Part shown: one piece after another, positions 10,384 to 19,618 of the stretch
How the letters are laid out: every line of letters begins with the position of its first letter
How positions within the stretch are numbered: position 1 is the stretch's first letter
Source of the DNA: Metabacillus endolithicus
GTDB taxonomy: Bacteria > Bacillota > Bacilli > Bacillales > Bacillaceae
Direction: 5' to 3'
Length of the DNA stretch: 64,000 nucleotides
Assembly: GCF_023078335.1 (NCBI RefSeq)
Contig: NZ_CP095550.1
Span: forward strand, 1,302,001-1,366,000
Notes under the pieces: generated by a model
Told to the model about the DNA's origin: nothing
What the model saw: the letters and a program-made list of their open reading frames with translations, nothing else
Database searches by the model: none
Translations under genes and position numbers: made by a program

Positions 10384-11151
10384 TCAGACATGAAACCGAT
10401 GTATTACGTTTGCTCCACCAGTAACTTCAATAATGGAGCCTGTAATCATGTCCGAATTTTCATCACATATAAAAGCAACAGTTCTTGCAATATCTTCTCC
10501 TGTACCGGAACGGCCAATTGGTGTTTTCGATTCAACATCACTCATTATTCTAGACTGCTCAATCGTTGCTTCTTTCATTTCTCCGACAATGTTTCCTGGG
10601 CAGATCATATTAGCAGTGATCCCATGTTCTGCTTCTTCAATGCTTATTGATTTCGTTAGTGATACAAGACCTACCTTTGCAGCACTGAAAGCAGAGCGAT
10701 GAAGCCAACCCGGAGAGGATTCGGCTCCTTGAAAGCCATATGTAATAATTCTTCCATATCTTTGCTGCCTCATGATTGGAATAATCTTTTTGAACAAATG
10801 AAAGACTGAACTTAAATTTCCCTCTATCATTTGATACCACTCTTCATCTGTATAATCGGCTAGCTTCTTTCTTTCAAATATGTATGGACCAGCATTATTT
10901 ATCAAACAATCTATTCTACCGAACCGTTCAATTGTTAAATCAATCATGTTTGTGAGATCTTCTTTTTTCGTAACATCACCTTGAACAAAAAGAATACGAT
11001 CTGATAGATGTGAATAGGTATTTTTGAGGTTTTCTACTGCTTCTATGTCTTTTCGATAATTAATTGTTACTGAATACCCGCGTTGTAAAAACTCTTCAGT
11101 GACCTTTTTTCCTAACCCTTTAGATCCTGCGGTAATAAGGGCATGTCTCAC
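10384..11151 (-). CDS. ytkK: SDR-family oxidoreductase YtkK with altered active site
   Basis: Short-chain dehydrogenase/reductase fold, 255 residues. The N-terminal cofactor motif is TAGSKGLGKK (7-16), with NNAG at 85-88 and the C-terminal GSIIEVTGG. The catalytic Tyr-x3-Lys reads F155-SAA-K159 and the usual Ser strand reads ITYGFQGA, so the canonical Ser and Tyr are not visible. It may be non-catalytic or use other residues. GTG at 11151 has GGGGAGGAAG about 8 nt upstream. Same locus as B. subtilis ytkK; substrate unknown. Confidence 0.85.
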   Translation of the reverse strand: MRHALITAGSKGLGKKVTEEFLQRGYSVTINYRKDIEAVENLKNTYSHLSDRILFVQGDVTKKEDLTNMIDLTIERFGRIDCLINNAGPYIFERKKLADYTDEEWYQMIEGNLSSVFHLFKKIIPIMRQQRYGRIITYGFQGAESSPGWLHRSAFSAAKVGLVSLTKSISIEEAEHGITANMICPGNIVGEMKEATIEQSRIMSDVESKTPIGRSGTGEDIARTVAFICDENSDMITGSIIEVTGGANVIHRFHV

Positions 11152-11393
11152 GATATCTTCCTCCCCATTTAACTTGTCCTTAAAAGGATATCAATCATTA
11201 ATACGCTTTATCTAAAGGAATATTCCTCTGTAAAACTGTTTATTTTTTATAATAGGAATGGATTACTTCGATATTATCACAATAACTGATAGATCTATCC
11301 ATTACTACTTCTATTGTGCTGATAAATGAGAGATTTTACAATTATCTTGTTTTGAAAAGGATTTGAGGAAATTTAGTAGGGTTTTTGAGGATT

Positions 11394-11420
11394 AAAAAAG
11401 CTGACTCATCTTAAGCCAGC
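11394..11420 (-). terminator. Terminator of the YtzD-like gene
   Basis: GCTGGCT / AGTCAGC stem followed by T6 on the minus strand, immediately after the stop at 11431. Confidence 0.8.
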
Positions 11421-11430
11421 ATGCATACTT

Positions 11431-11592
11431 TTAATCTTTTCTTATTGCTCGAAAATGTTCTTGTAAAAAGTTTGGATCATATTGCTGTTCGACAACCCCA
11501 CTTGAATAAGAATCAGTTAATTGTTGCATTGTTTCTTGTTCGCCAAGGTGGTCGTAGTAATACGTTTGTCTCGTAACTCTTCTTTCTTTCAC
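11431..11592 (-). CDS. Small YtzD-like protein
   Basis: A 53-residue, hydrophilic, charged protein (MKERRVTRQTYYYDHLGEQE...). I start it at GTG 11592, which has AAGGAG 9 nt upstream; a TTG at 11625 gives 11 more residues but no ribosome site. Its place downstream of argH matches B. subtilis ytzD, an inference from position. The ribosome site lies in the 3' arm of a perfect 15-bp hairpin (11600-11650), so translation from a read-through argH transcript may be blocked. Function unknown. Confidence 0.6.
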   Translation of the reverse strand: MKERRVTRQTYYYDHLGEQETMQQLTDSYSSGVVEQQYDPNFLQEHFRAIRKD

Positions 11593-11599
11593 AGTTTTC

Positions 11600-11650
11600 A
11601 GCTCCTTATTTTCAAATGCTCGCAATTAGTTTATCTGAAAATAAGGAGCT
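11600..11650 (-). promoter_or_regulatory. Hairpin sequestering a Shine-Dalgarno site
   Basis: Perfect 15-bp inverted repeat (AGCTCCTTATTTTCA at 11600-11614 and its complement at 11636-11650) with a 21-nt loop. On the minus-strand RNA, the 3' arm contains the AAGGAG used by the GTG at 11592 and the 5' arm contains CTCCTT. No T tail follows, so it is not a usual terminator. Confidence 0.6.
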
Positions 11651-11797
11651 TATACTGATAATTACTGTTTTAGCATGCTTTAATTGTTTTTAAAATTTTG
11701 TTAAACGTAAGAAGTAGTTCATTCCATTGCGCTCAACTATCATCTAAAATTTTTCAAAAGCTTTATGACAACAGAGTTATACTAGTTTAGAATCATT

Positions 11798-13171
11798 TTA
11801 CTTTAACGTCTGCTTTGCCTTTTCCAGTGCTTGTTTTACCATTTCAAAGCCAGTCCCACCAGCGCTCATACGTTTTCTTACCGCTTCGTAAGGATTGATC
11901 ATTTCATATAAATCTTCTTCAAATAAAGAGGAGGCTTTTTTATATTCATCAAAAGGCAGATCCTTTAAATAAATTCCTGATTGAATGCATTGATAAACCA
12001 AAGTCCCAACAACTTCATGTGCTTCTCTAAATGGCATACCTTTTGTTGATAAATAATCTGCAAGTTCAGTAGCATTAGAGAAGTCTTCTGATGTTGCTTT
12101 TTCCATCTTCTCTTTGTTTACCTTCATTGTATCAATCATACCGATAAATATTTGAAGACTTCCTTCAATCGTTTTTACAGTATCAAACATTCCTTCTTTA
12201 TCTTCTTGAAGATCTTTGTTATAAGCAAGTGGAAGTCCTTTTAAAATAGTTAATAGTGACATTAAGTTTCCATACACTCGCCCTGTTTTACCTCTAATTA
12301 GCTCAGCCATATCAGGATTTTTCTTTTGTGGCATGATACTGCTTCCTGTTGCGTAAGTGTCATCAAGTTCAATAAATTGAAATTCCTGAGAACACCAGAA
12401 AATAATTTCTTCACAGAAGCGTGATAAATGCATCATTAATAATGAGCTGTTGCTAAGAAATTCAATAATAAAGTCACGATCGCTTACCCCATCCAGGCTA
12501 TTTTCATAGATACCATCGAAGTTCAGCTTTTCTGCTGTATAAGCACGGTCAATTGGAAAGGTTGTTCCAGCTAGTGCAGCACTACCGAGAGGTGAGATAT
12601 TTATTCTTTTAAGAGATTCAGTAAATCTCTGTTTATCACGGTCAAGCATCCAAAAGTAGGCCATTAAATGATGGGCAAATGAGATTGGTTGTGCACGCTG
12701 AAGATGAGTATAACCAGGTAAAATTGTTTCAACATGTTCCTCAGCTTTTTCAATTAGCGAGTGTTGCAATCCATCAATTAATTCAACAACCATTGCAACA
12801 TGTTTACGTAAATAAAGATGCATGTCAGTGGCTACTTGATCGTTACGGCTTCTCCCTGTATGTAATTTTCCTCCAACAGGACCAATCTCATCAATTAATA
12901 GTTTTTCAATATTTAAATGAATATCTTCATAGTTTACAGAAAAAGATAGTTCATTCTTTTTCGCTTTTTCTAACAATGAAGTTAAACCTTTTGTGATTTC
13001 TTTCGCTTCGTCTTCACTAATAATTCCGCACTTCCCAAGCATTTCAACATGTGCGAGACTACCTGTGATGTCTTCCTCAACTAATTCCTGATCAAAATGG
13101 ATGGATGCACCGAACTCATCCACCCATTGTTCAGGGGTTTTTTGGAAGCGTCCACCCCAAAGCTTTTTCAT
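11798..13171 (-). CDS. argH: Argininosuccinate lyase
   Basis: Last step of arginine synthesis: argininosuccinate to arginine and fumarate. 457 residues of the fumarase/aspartase superfamily. Visible motifs are [15 protein letters not shown] (102-116), [16 protein letters not shown] (153-168) and the signature loop [12 protein letters not shown] (276-287) carrying the catalytic Ser. ATG at 13171 overlaps the argG stop as ATGA with AGGTGG upstream, so argGH is a coupled operon. Confidence 0.96.
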   Translation of the reverse strand: MKKLWGGRFQKTPEQWVDEFGASIHFDQELVEEDITGSLAHVEMLGKCGIISEDEAKEITKGLTSLLEKAKKNELSFSVNYEDIHLNIEKLLIDEIGPVGGKLHTGRSRNDQVATDMHLYLRKHVAMVVELIDGLQHSLIEKAEEHVETILPGYTHLQRAQPISFAHHLMAYFWMLDRDKQRFTESLKRINISPLGSAALAGTTFPIDRAYTAEKLNFDGIYENSLDGVSDRDFIIEFLSNSSLLMMHLSRFCEEIIFWCSQEFQFIELDDTYATGSSIMPQKKNPDMAELIRGKTGRVYGNLMSLLTILKGLPLAYNKDLQEDKEGMFDTVKTIEGSLQIFIGMIDTMKVNKEKMEKATSEDFSNATELADYLSTKGMPFREAHEVVGTLVYQCIQSGIYLKDLPFDEYKKASSLFEEDLYEMINPYEAVRKRMSAGGTGFEMVKQALEKAKQTLK

Positions 13172-14371
13172 ACTTCCACCTTCTTGTTATTTTTCACCAT
13201 GCTGTTCACTTTAGTTGGAAGTCCAAATAATTCGATAAAGCCAATTGCTGCATTGTGATCAAATGCATCATCTTTCGTATATGTTGCAAGCTTCTCATCA
13301 TATAGAGAGTAGTCAGATTTTCTTCCTTCAACAATCGCATGACCCTTGAATAATTTCACTCTTACAGTACCTGTTACATATGTTTGTGTTTCTTTTAAGA
13401 AAGCGTGTAAAGCAGATTTTAATGGTGAGAACCATAAGCCGTTGTAAATAAGCTCCGCAAGCTTTTGTTCAATTACTGGTTTGAAATGAGCAACTTCTTT
13501 TACTAACGTTAAATCTTCTAGCTCTTTATGAGCCTTAATTAGTGTCATTGCACCCGGACATTCGTAAACTTCACGTGATTTAATCCCAACAAGGCGATTT
13601 TCCACATGATCGATACGACCTACACCATGCTTACCTGCAATTTGATTTAATTCAAGAATTAATTCATGTAATGGATAAGCTTTATCATTAATTTTCACTG
13701 GTACACCTTGCTCAAATTGAATCTCGATCATTTCCGGTTGATCTGGTGTTTTTTCAATTGGTGTAGTTAAATCATATGCACCCTCTGGAGGAGCAGCCCA
13801 CGGATCTTCTAAAATACCACACTCGTTACTTCTTCCCCAAAGATTTTGGTCAATTGAATACGGAAATTTATCTAAATTAATAGGAATTGGAATACCATGT
13901 TTAGCCGCATATTCGATCTCCTCTTCACGAGACCATCCCCACTCTTACTGGAGCAAGAACTTCAAGATCAGGGTTTAATGCTTTGATTGAAACTTCAAAA
14001 CGTACTTGGTCATTTCCTTTTCCTGTACAGCCGTGTGCTATTGCAACCGCATCTTCCTTTTCTGCAATTTCAACTAGCTTCTTAGCAATTAATGGACGAG
14101 ATAACGCAGAAACTAATGGATATTTTCCTTCATAAAGTGTATGTGCTTGTAAAGCAACTAACGCAAAATCAACTGCGAATTCTTCTTTAGCATCAATCAT
14201 ATATGATTCAACAGCACCTACTTGAAGAGCTTTTTGTTGTACAAATGCTGTATCTTTTCCTTCACCTACATCAAGGCAAACCGCAACAACAGCGTAACCT
14301 TGTTCTTGTAACCATTTAACTGCAACAGAGGTATCTAATCCTCCGGAATATGCTAAAACAACCTTTTTCAT
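13168..14371 (-). CDS. argG: Argininosuccinate synthase, one frameshift
   Basis: Joins citrulline and aspartate with ATP. The N-terminus shows the PP-loop [15 protein letters not shown], then [15 protein letters not shown]. The frame breaks near 13937-13947: the sequence reads CCAGTAAGAGTGGGG where [12 protein letters not shown] is expected, so two bases of an AGAG tract seem lost. The rest ([34 protein letters not shown]) is open. Corrected length is 401 residues, normal for the family. ATG at 14371 follows GAGGAGG. An intact argH and normal conservation on both sides argue against a true pseudogene. Confidence 0.92.
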
Positions 14372-14390
14372 CTAATTGTTCCTCCTCAGT

Positions 14391-14406
14391 TGTATAAAAA
14401 TTAATA
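14391..14406. promoter_or_regulatory. Candidate arginine repressor (AhrC/ArgR) box
   Basis: TGTATAAAAATTAATA resembles the Bacillus ARG box (12 of 16 positions against TGAATAAAAATTCAAG). Two related AT-rich sequences follow at 14409-14426 and 14500-14518, all upstream of argG. The AT-rich background weakens the call. Confidence 0.35.
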
Positions 14407-14610
14407 TATGTTTATAAAAATACATTTATTGTATAGATAACACTTTACCAACTGTTTCCCTGTTTCGTCAATAGAAAAATGTATATTTTCTTAATTCTTT
14501 GTATAAAAATAAATTTTTCTGTATTGCTTAAGTTACTATATACGGTTCATTTAAAAATGTTACTTATAGATGATTTGATTCCACTATTGTAAAATAAGGA
14601 AAGATCATGA

Positions 14611-14946
14611 ATGGAAGAAGGAGAAAAATTGAGCGAACACTTTACCTATGATCCTAGACTTAAAATAATGATTCCAACCCTGGATAAACCATGGACAACA
14701 TATAGTATGCAAACTCAAAACCTCATAGTAACAGAGTGGGAAAAAATCCGTGGTCATATTCCTGACAAAATTATAGAGGTAGAAAAAGAAATAACCAGGA
14801 AGCAGGAGCTACTTAACCATGAGGAAGATTTTGATACATCTTGTGAATTAAACGGGGAAATTGCGGAGCTTGCTTCTATCATAAATGATTTGTGGATATG
14901 GTTTAGAGCAACCCAACATGTGTCACCAGTTAAAACGCATAGCTAA
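14611..14946 (+). CDS. Conserved-looking small soluble protein, unknown
   Basis: A 111-residue protein without membrane segments; likely helical, with a charged helix-turn-helix region IIEVEKEITRKQELLNHEEDFD. Two starts are possible: ATG at 14611 with AAGGAAAG upstream, or TTG at 14629 with AGAAGGAG 5 nt upstream; I give the longer. It is followed at once by a bidirectional terminator shared with moaB, supporting expression. Family not recognised. Confidence 0.65.
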   Translation: MEEGEKLSEHFTYDPRLKIMIPTLDKPWTTYSMQTQNLIVTEWEKIRGHIPDKIIEVEKEITRKQELLNHEEDFDTSCELNGEIAELASIINDLWIWFRATQHVSPVKTHS

Positions 14947-14950
14947 AACA

Positions 14951-14976
14951 AAAGAAGGCTAATTCTAGCCTTCTTT
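14951..14976. terminator. Bidirectional terminator
   Basis: AAAGAAGGCTA / TAGCCTTCTTT with a 4-nt loop between the small + gene and moaB (-). Confidence 0.9.
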
Positions 14977-14983
14977 AACTATT

Positions 14984-15499
14984 TCATATTAAGTCCTTCT
15001 TAACCTCTCTAACTACATGACCTAGTTCAGGAAGGATCAGCTTCTCCATTGCCAGCTTAACAGCACCAGATGAACCTGGCATAGAAAAGATCGCAGTATT
15101 CATTGCTACTCCAGCTACAGCTCTACTTAAAATGGCGGCAGAACCAATATCATCCCGGTAGCTAAGCATACGAAAAATCTCACCGAAGCCTGGTATTTCT
15201 TTTTCAATTAACGATTCAACTGCTTCAATCGTCACATCCCTTTTCGCTATCCCAGTCCCCCCATTTGTTAAGACAACATCAATCTCTCTTGTTTCACACC
15301 CTTTTAAAACAGAACTGCGAATCAATGTTTTTTCATCACGGACGATTTCATAATCAACTATGATGTGGCCATTCTCCTCTAATAATTTCTTTATTAACTG
15401 ACCACTTTTGTCAGTTTCTTTATCTCTTGTGTCACTAATTGTTACAACCTTGCACCTTATATGATCAGGAGCATGCAACTTATGTTCTTCAGTACTCAT
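14984..15499 (-). CDS. moaB: Molybdenum cofactor biosynthesis protein MoaB
   Basis: MoaB/Mog-family protein of 171 residues, which adenylylates molybdopterin in the family. Motifs: VVTISDTRDKETDKSGQ (19-35), VVLTNGGTGIAKRD (the TGGTG-type motif) and FSMPGSSGAVKLAMEKLILPEL. ATG at 15499 with AGGAGGG. The other moa/moe genes are not in the window; the same isolated position next to argG is seen in B. subtilis. Confidence 0.93.
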   Translation of the reverse strand: MSTEEHKLHAPDHIRCKVVTISDTRDKETDKSGQLIKKLLEENGHIIVDYEIVRDEKTLIRSSVLKGCETREIDVVLTNGGTGIAKRDVTIEAVESLIEKEIPGFGEIFRMLSYRDDIGSAAILSRAVAGVAMNTAIFSMPGSSGAVKLAMEKLILPELGHVVREVKKDLI

Positions 15500-15511
15500 G
15501 ATACCCTCCTG

Positions 15512-16351
15512 TTACTGACTAGTTTTTTCAGAAATAAGTCTATATTGATAATAATTATTTGCAAATTCCGTTATCTGCCGAGTAAATTGATAATTTCCAG
15601 CAGCACCAATCATCATACTAACAAGTGGAATCCCGGCAACCAATTTTCTCTTAAATAAAGATAATACAGAAAGCTTAGCAATTTGAGCAAGAATATACTT
15701 TATGCTATTTTGGTCAGCCATATCCTCGTTACCTTCATAAAAATAATTCATCCCATTATCGGATTGGAGTTCTTTCTTTAATTCAATCCATTGTTCATAT
15801 TGTAAATGTTTTGGCATTAAAGCTGCATGATACACTTTTAACGAAGTCATCATTTCATATGGATTATTTATCTCATAACCATAACACATAGAAATCATTT
15901 GAATGGCTCTTAGATTCATAACTGCCTGCAATGGAATATCAGCACTTGTGAGAAGAATTCCTCCTGTACCAGTGATACCTCCTTGAAAAAAGGAATAAAG
16001 CCTGTGTTTAGAAGTCTGTAAATCAGCTAAGTAATGAAGCTGATCGATCGAAAGGAAATGCAAATCACTGATCTGCTGAATACGATTGTTCAATGCTCTT
16101 GCAGACAACAGTATTTGATTTTTCGCATCTTTCTGTATAAATGAATTTTGAATAACAGAATGCAGGTTAAAAAGACTTGTATCCACTTTTTCATAAAACA
16201 CCTTCTGCATCCGCTCTGGTATATCATCAAGCTTCCGAGTAAGCCACCTGTCAAACGTTCTTTGAAAATCTGTACGACCATCATTTTGAAGGTCAATTTC
16301 CCATGTTTTTATTTCCTCTAATATAACTTTCTCACGACCCAATTCATTCAT
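15512..16351 (-). CDS. EcsC-family protein
   Basis: A 279-residue protein of the EcsC family, named for the third gene of the ecsABC locus. The start is ATG at 16351, 9 nt from AAGGAG (16361-16366); an upstream extension to 16474 has no ribosome site. Features: charged N-terminus (MNELGREKVILEEIKTWEID), a Gly-rich central stretch GGITGTGGILLTSADIPLQAVMNL typical of the family, and a C-terminal hydrophobic segment VAGIPLVSMMIGAAGNY. Function unknown. The gap to moaB is only 12 nt, so they may be co-transcribed. Confidence 0.8.
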   Translation of the reverse strand: MNELGREKVILEEIKTWEIDLQNDGRTDFQRTFDRWLTRKLDDIPERMQKVFYEKVDTSLFNLHSVIQNSFIQKDAKNQILLSARALNNRIQQISDLHFLSIDQLHYLADLQTSKHRLYSFFQGGITGTGGILLTSADIPLQAVMNLRAIQMISMCYGYEINNPYEMMTSLKVYHAALMPKHLQYEQWIELKKELQSDNGMNYFYEGNEDMADQNSIKYILAQIAKLSVLSLFKRKLVAGIPLVSMMIGAAGNYQFTRQITEFANNYYQYRLISEKTSQ

Positions 16352-16615
16352 CCTCATGATCTCCTTACTCCAAGCAAAGTAGGTATTATTTGGTGAACTT
16401 GTTATATTTATCATAACATAAAAGCCAAGATTCAGAATAATAACAAAGAGATTGATTTGTAAAGATCGTTGCATTTAAAAATCAAATTTGAAGTTTTTGT
16501 TACATCTATTTTCTTTCGACAAGAAAAGCGTGTAACGAAATATAACAATCTTATAGAATGGATGTTGTACTCTAACATATGATAAACACAATCAAATTAA
16601 GAAGGAGTGTTGAAG

Positions 16616-16762
16616 ATGAAACATTTCGTGTTTACGATTGATTCAGATGAAATTATTATCAAAGCAAATGGAATGATTGATGCGATCTCAAAGGTAAAAA
16701 AAATGATTACAGACAGTGGGCATGATAAAAAAGAATTGAAGTTTGTAGGTGTTAAGTATTAA
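16616..16762 (+). CDS. 48-residue small protein
   Basis: A short ORF with a good GAAGGAG 8 nt before the ATG, ending in TAA and followed 40 nt later by its own terminator. Sequence begins MKHFVFTIDSDEIIIKANGM and ends KKELKFVGVKY. The alternating hydrophobic pattern and compact size suggest a small folded domain. I do not recognise the family. Confidence 0.65.
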   Translation: MKHFVFTIDSDEIIIKANGMIDAISKVKKMITDSGHDKKELKFVGVKY

Positions 16763-16803
16763 TGATTTTATATAATTCCTCTAAAAGAGATTCTAAACAA
16801 TAC

Positions 16804-16852
16804 CCCGGTATGCTGGTTAAATAAACACTTTAACCCTGCATACCGTTTTTAA
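16804..16852 (+). terminator. Terminator of the 48-residue gene
   Basis: CGGTATGCTGGTTAAA / TTTAACCCTGCATACCG hairpin followed by T5. Confidence 0.88.
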
Positions 16853-16861
16853 TCTGTATAG

Positions 16862-16890
16862 AAAAAGACAACCATTAAGGTTGCCTTTTA
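16862..16890 (-). terminator. Terminator of ackA
   Basis: AAAGGCAACC / TGGTTGTCTTTTT on the minus strand, ending 10 nt past the ackA stop. Confidence 0.88.
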
Positions 16891-16899
16891 GAAACATGA

Positions 16900-18087
16900 T
16901 TATTTTGCCATTCTTACTACATCTCTTGCAATCATTACTTCTTCATTTGTAGGGATTACTAATACTTTTACTGGTGAATGTGGATAGCTAAGGTACGCCT
17001 CTTCTCCACGAACCTTATTAAGTGCAGGATCCCAATAAATCCCCATAAATTCAAGACCTTTTAATACACGAGCACGAATTTCTGTACTATTTTCACCAAT
17101 ACCGGCTGTGAAAATAATTGCATCAACACCTGACATTCTTGCAGCATAAGAACCAATATATTTATGGATACGACTTGCAAACACTTCTAATGCTGTTTCT
17201 GCTCTCTCGTTGCCTTCTTTAGCAGCTGATTCGATATCACGTAAATCACTTGAAAGACCAGAAATCCCTAATATACCGCTTTTCTTATTTAAAATATCTA
17301 GCACTTCATCAGCTGTTTTTTCTGTTTTCTCCATAATAAATGGAATTAAAGCCGGATCAATGTTCCCTGAACGTGTACCCATTGCTACACCTGCTAGCGG
17401 TGTAAAGCCCATCGATGTATCAATAGAACGACCGCCTTCAATAGCAGCAATACTTGCTCCATTACCTAAGTGACATGAAATTAAGCGTAAATGCTCTACA
17501 GGTCTTCCTAAGATTTCTGCTGCACGCTCTGATACATATTTATGGGAAGTACCATGGAAGCCATATTTACGAATTCCATACTTTTCGTAATATTCATACG
17601 GTAGGCTATATAAGAAAGATTGTTCTGGCATTGTTTGGTGAAATGCTGTATCAAATACTGCAACAGCTTCAACATTTGGAAGAACTTCTTTAAAAGCCTT
17701 GATTCCTACAATATTGGCAGGATTGTGAAGTGGTGCCAAATCAGAAAGCTCTTCAATCTTAGCAAGTGTTTCATCTGTAATTAAAACAGAATCATTAAAT
17801 ACTTCTCCACCATGCACAACACGATGTCCAATTCCATCTATTTCATCTAAAGATTGAATAATCCCTAAACCTGTTAGCTTAGATAATAAAATTTTAACAG
17901 CTACAGCATGGTCTGGAATATCTGATACTTCTGTTTGTTTTTCACCATTTACAGTAATGCTGAAAACCGAATCGTTAATCCCAATTCTTTCAACTAATCC
18001 TTTTGTTAATACTGTCTCACTTGGCATATCAAAAAGTTGAAATTTTAGAGATGAACTACCCGCATTGATTGCAATAATTTTTGCCAT
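16900..18087 (-). CDS. ackA: Acetate kinase
   Basis: Converts acetyl phosphate and ADP to acetate and ATP in overflow metabolism. 395 residues with [12 protein letters not shown] (6-17), the HRVVHGG motif, [10 protein letters not shown] and FTAGIGENS, all ASKHA-fold acetate kinase signatures. ATG at 18087 with AAGGAG 9 nt upstream. The promoter region has a consensus CcpA site centred about 56 bp before the predicted start of transcription, as in carbon-activated ackA of B. subtilis. Confidence 0.97.
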   Translation of the reverse strand: MAKIIAINAGSSSLKFQLFDMPSETVLTKGLVERIGINDSVFSITVNGEKQTEVSDIPDHAVAVKILLSKLTGLGIIQSLDEIDGIGHRVVHGGEVFNDSVLITDETLAKIEELSDLAPLHNPANIVGIKAFKEVLPNVEAVAVFDTAFHQTMPEQSFLYSLPYEYYEKYGIRKYGFHGTSHKYVSERAAEILGRPVEHLRLISCHLGNGASIAAIEGGRSIDTSMGFTPLAGVAMGTRSGNIDPALIPFIMEKTEKTADEVLDILNKKSGILGISGLSSDLRDIESAAKEGNERAETALEVFASRIHKYIGSYAARMSGVDAIIFTAGIGENSTEIRARVLKGLEFMGIYWDPALNKVRGEEAYLSYPHSPVKVLVIPTNEEVMIARDVVRMAK

Positions 18088-18274
18088 TTAGTAACTCTCC
18101 TTTTTTGTTTATACAAGCTGCCGTTAACAAAAACTCTTCGTATGTAAAACGATCAGCAAGACATCTTTCAATTAATCGTTAGTCTATATTAAAAAAATCA
18201 TTTCACAGAGACTCATCATAATCTTTACTTTCTTATTCTCTACAAAATGCTACCGATTATTATCTGCCTTTTCC

Positions 18275-18303
18275 ATTTAAACACTGACATTTCGACATTT
18301 CAA
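18275..18303 (-). promoter_or_regulatory. Predicted sigma-A promoter of ackA
   Basis: TTGAAA (18298-18303), 17-nt spacer, TTAAAT (18275-18280) on the minus strand. Predicted start near 18268, leaving a leader of about 180 nt before ackA. Confidence 0.55.
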
Positions 18304-18316
18304 GAACTTGATAAAA

Positions 18317-18331
18317 TTGCAATCGGTTACA
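18317..18331. promoter_or_regulatory. CcpA-binding site (cre) upstream of ackA
   Basis: TTGCAATCGGTTACA matches the cre consensus WTGNAANCGNWNNCA at every position. Its centre (18324) lies about 56 bp upstream of the predicted ackA start, a position suited to activation. Confidence 0.7.
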
Positions 18332-18442
18332 CCTAAAATTCGTATAATTCAAATAATTCAACTTATGGATTAGGTACAGTAGATAACGAAATTACACCTG
18401 TTTTTATAAAAAATCTCTATCAAATAGTACCGAATCATAAAC

Positions 18443-18469
18443 AAAAAAAGAGACTCTTTTTGAGCCCCT
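18443..18469 (-). terminator. Terminator of ytxK
   Basis: AGGGGCTC / GAGTCTCT (two G-T pairs) followed by T7 on the minus strand, 14 nt past the ytxK stop. Confidence 0.75.
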
Positions 18470-18482
18470 TTCCTGTTTTTCA

Positions 18483-19472
18483 TTACTTGTTTTCACTAAA
18501 CCATTTATCAATTTGCTTCATTATTGAGTTCATTGCCTCTTTATTTGAAAATTTCGGAAGCTCAGCTAGTATTGCTTGTTTTGGCTGGGTAGCTTTTTCT
18601 CCTTTTTTCTGAAGAATTAAGATACTTTTTCCGTGTCTTTCATCTTTAAAAAGTGATAATGGTAATTTAATAAAGCCTTGTATAATTGCTGCTTTCCGTA
18701 GATACTCATTTAGCTTTGGTGCTTCTTTTGTTTCAAATAAAGAATTAGGAACAACAAAAAATAAATATCCATCTTCCTTAATATGTTTGATACTCTGCTC
18801 CATAAAAAGGTGATGTGAATAAGAATGACCTTCATCAGCTTTTAATTCATATTTTGCTGCTTCCAGATCATTAGGATAATACCCCACTGGAAGATCGCAA
18901 ACAACAAGATCAACTGGATCTATAAACAATCGCTCTAAGCTATCTTGATTAAAAAATTGAACAGGATGCTCCTGAAGATTTGCGGTTATATAAGCTAATC
19001 TTATAAGCAAATCATCAACTTCAACCCCGTAACTATCCACTTCATCGATCGTTAAATAATTCAGGATTGTTGTAAGTAAATTTCCTGTTCCTACTGCCGG
19101 ATCTAGTATTGATAGTTTGTTTTGTTTCCCCACAAATTTACTAACCAGATATCCCAAGAACAATCCAATTGTATCTGGTGTCATTTGATGATTAGGGTGT
19201 GCACCATCTTTTAATCCTTTTAAGATTGCTAATTGAAAAGCTTTACGCAACTCTTCTCTATCATACGAACCTAACGTTACAGATTCATATTTTCTTTTTA
19301 AGCTTTTAGAAGTTACCTCACTTAAATCCTCTTGTAAGATAGATTGTTGGAATAAGTTTTCTCCTGTTTCAGCTAACGCCTCTATGTATGTAATATTACA
19401 CTCCTGAGCGAGTAAATCTGCTGTTTCATTTATTACTGCAAACAAATTTTCAATCTTTGATATTGTTTTCAT
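18483..19472 (-). CDS. ytxK: SAM-dependent methyltransferase YtxK
   Basis: Class I methyltransferase resembling N6-adenine DNA methylases, 329 residues. A helical N-terminal part (about 1-85) precedes the Rossmann fold with motif I LDPAVGTGNLLTTIL and a motif IV variant DLPVGYYPND in place of the classical NPPY. No restriction partner is nearby, so a DNA modification role is unproven. ATG at 19472. Gene order tpx-ytxK-ackA is the B. subtilis order. Confidence 0.88.
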   Translation of the reverse strand: MKTISKIENLFAVINETADLLAQECNITYIEALAETGENLFQQSILQEDLSEVTSKSLKRKYESVTLGSYDREELRKAFQLAILKGLKDGAHPNHQMTPDTIGLFLGYLVSKFVGKQNKLSILDPAVGTGNLLTTILNYLTIDEVDSYGVEVDDLLIRLAYITANLQEHPVQFFNQDSLERLFIDPVDLVVCDLPVGYYPNDLEAAKYELKADEGHSYSHHLFMEQSIKHIKEDGYLFFVVPNSLFETKEAPKLNEYLRKAAIIQGFIKLPLSLFKDERHGKSILILQKKGEKATQPKQAILAELPKFSNKEAMNSIMKQIDKWFSENK

Positions 19473-19579
19473 ACATTTACTCCTCCTAGCACTTTACCTC
19501 TTTCCATTCTAGACATTGTTTTTCGTTTAGTCAAAGTAATCGTACTAGAATCAGTAAATAGAAAACGAAATAAAAATAG

Positions 19580-19605
19580 AAAAAGGACCAACATATTGTC
19601 AGTCC
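19580..19605 (-). terminator. Terminator of tpx
   Basis: GGACTGAC / GTTGGTCC stem (two wobble pairs) followed by T5 on the minus strand, directly after tpx. Confidence 0.72.
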
Positions 19606-19618
19606 CACATGATTAAAC

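Noticed and set aside
10291..10702. Plus-strand ORFs inside ytkK and the ald leader
   Set aside because: Shadows of ytkK on the opposite strand without ribosome sites or family resemblance.
18126..18143. A second cre-like sequence (ATGTAAAACGATCAGCA) near ackA
   Set aside because: Spacing between the half-sites is wrong for the consensus; the site at 18317-18331 fits perfectly.
18483..19472. ytxK as part of a restriction-modification system
   Set aside because: No specificity or restriction gene nearby, and the locus is a conserved housekeeping neighbourhood.
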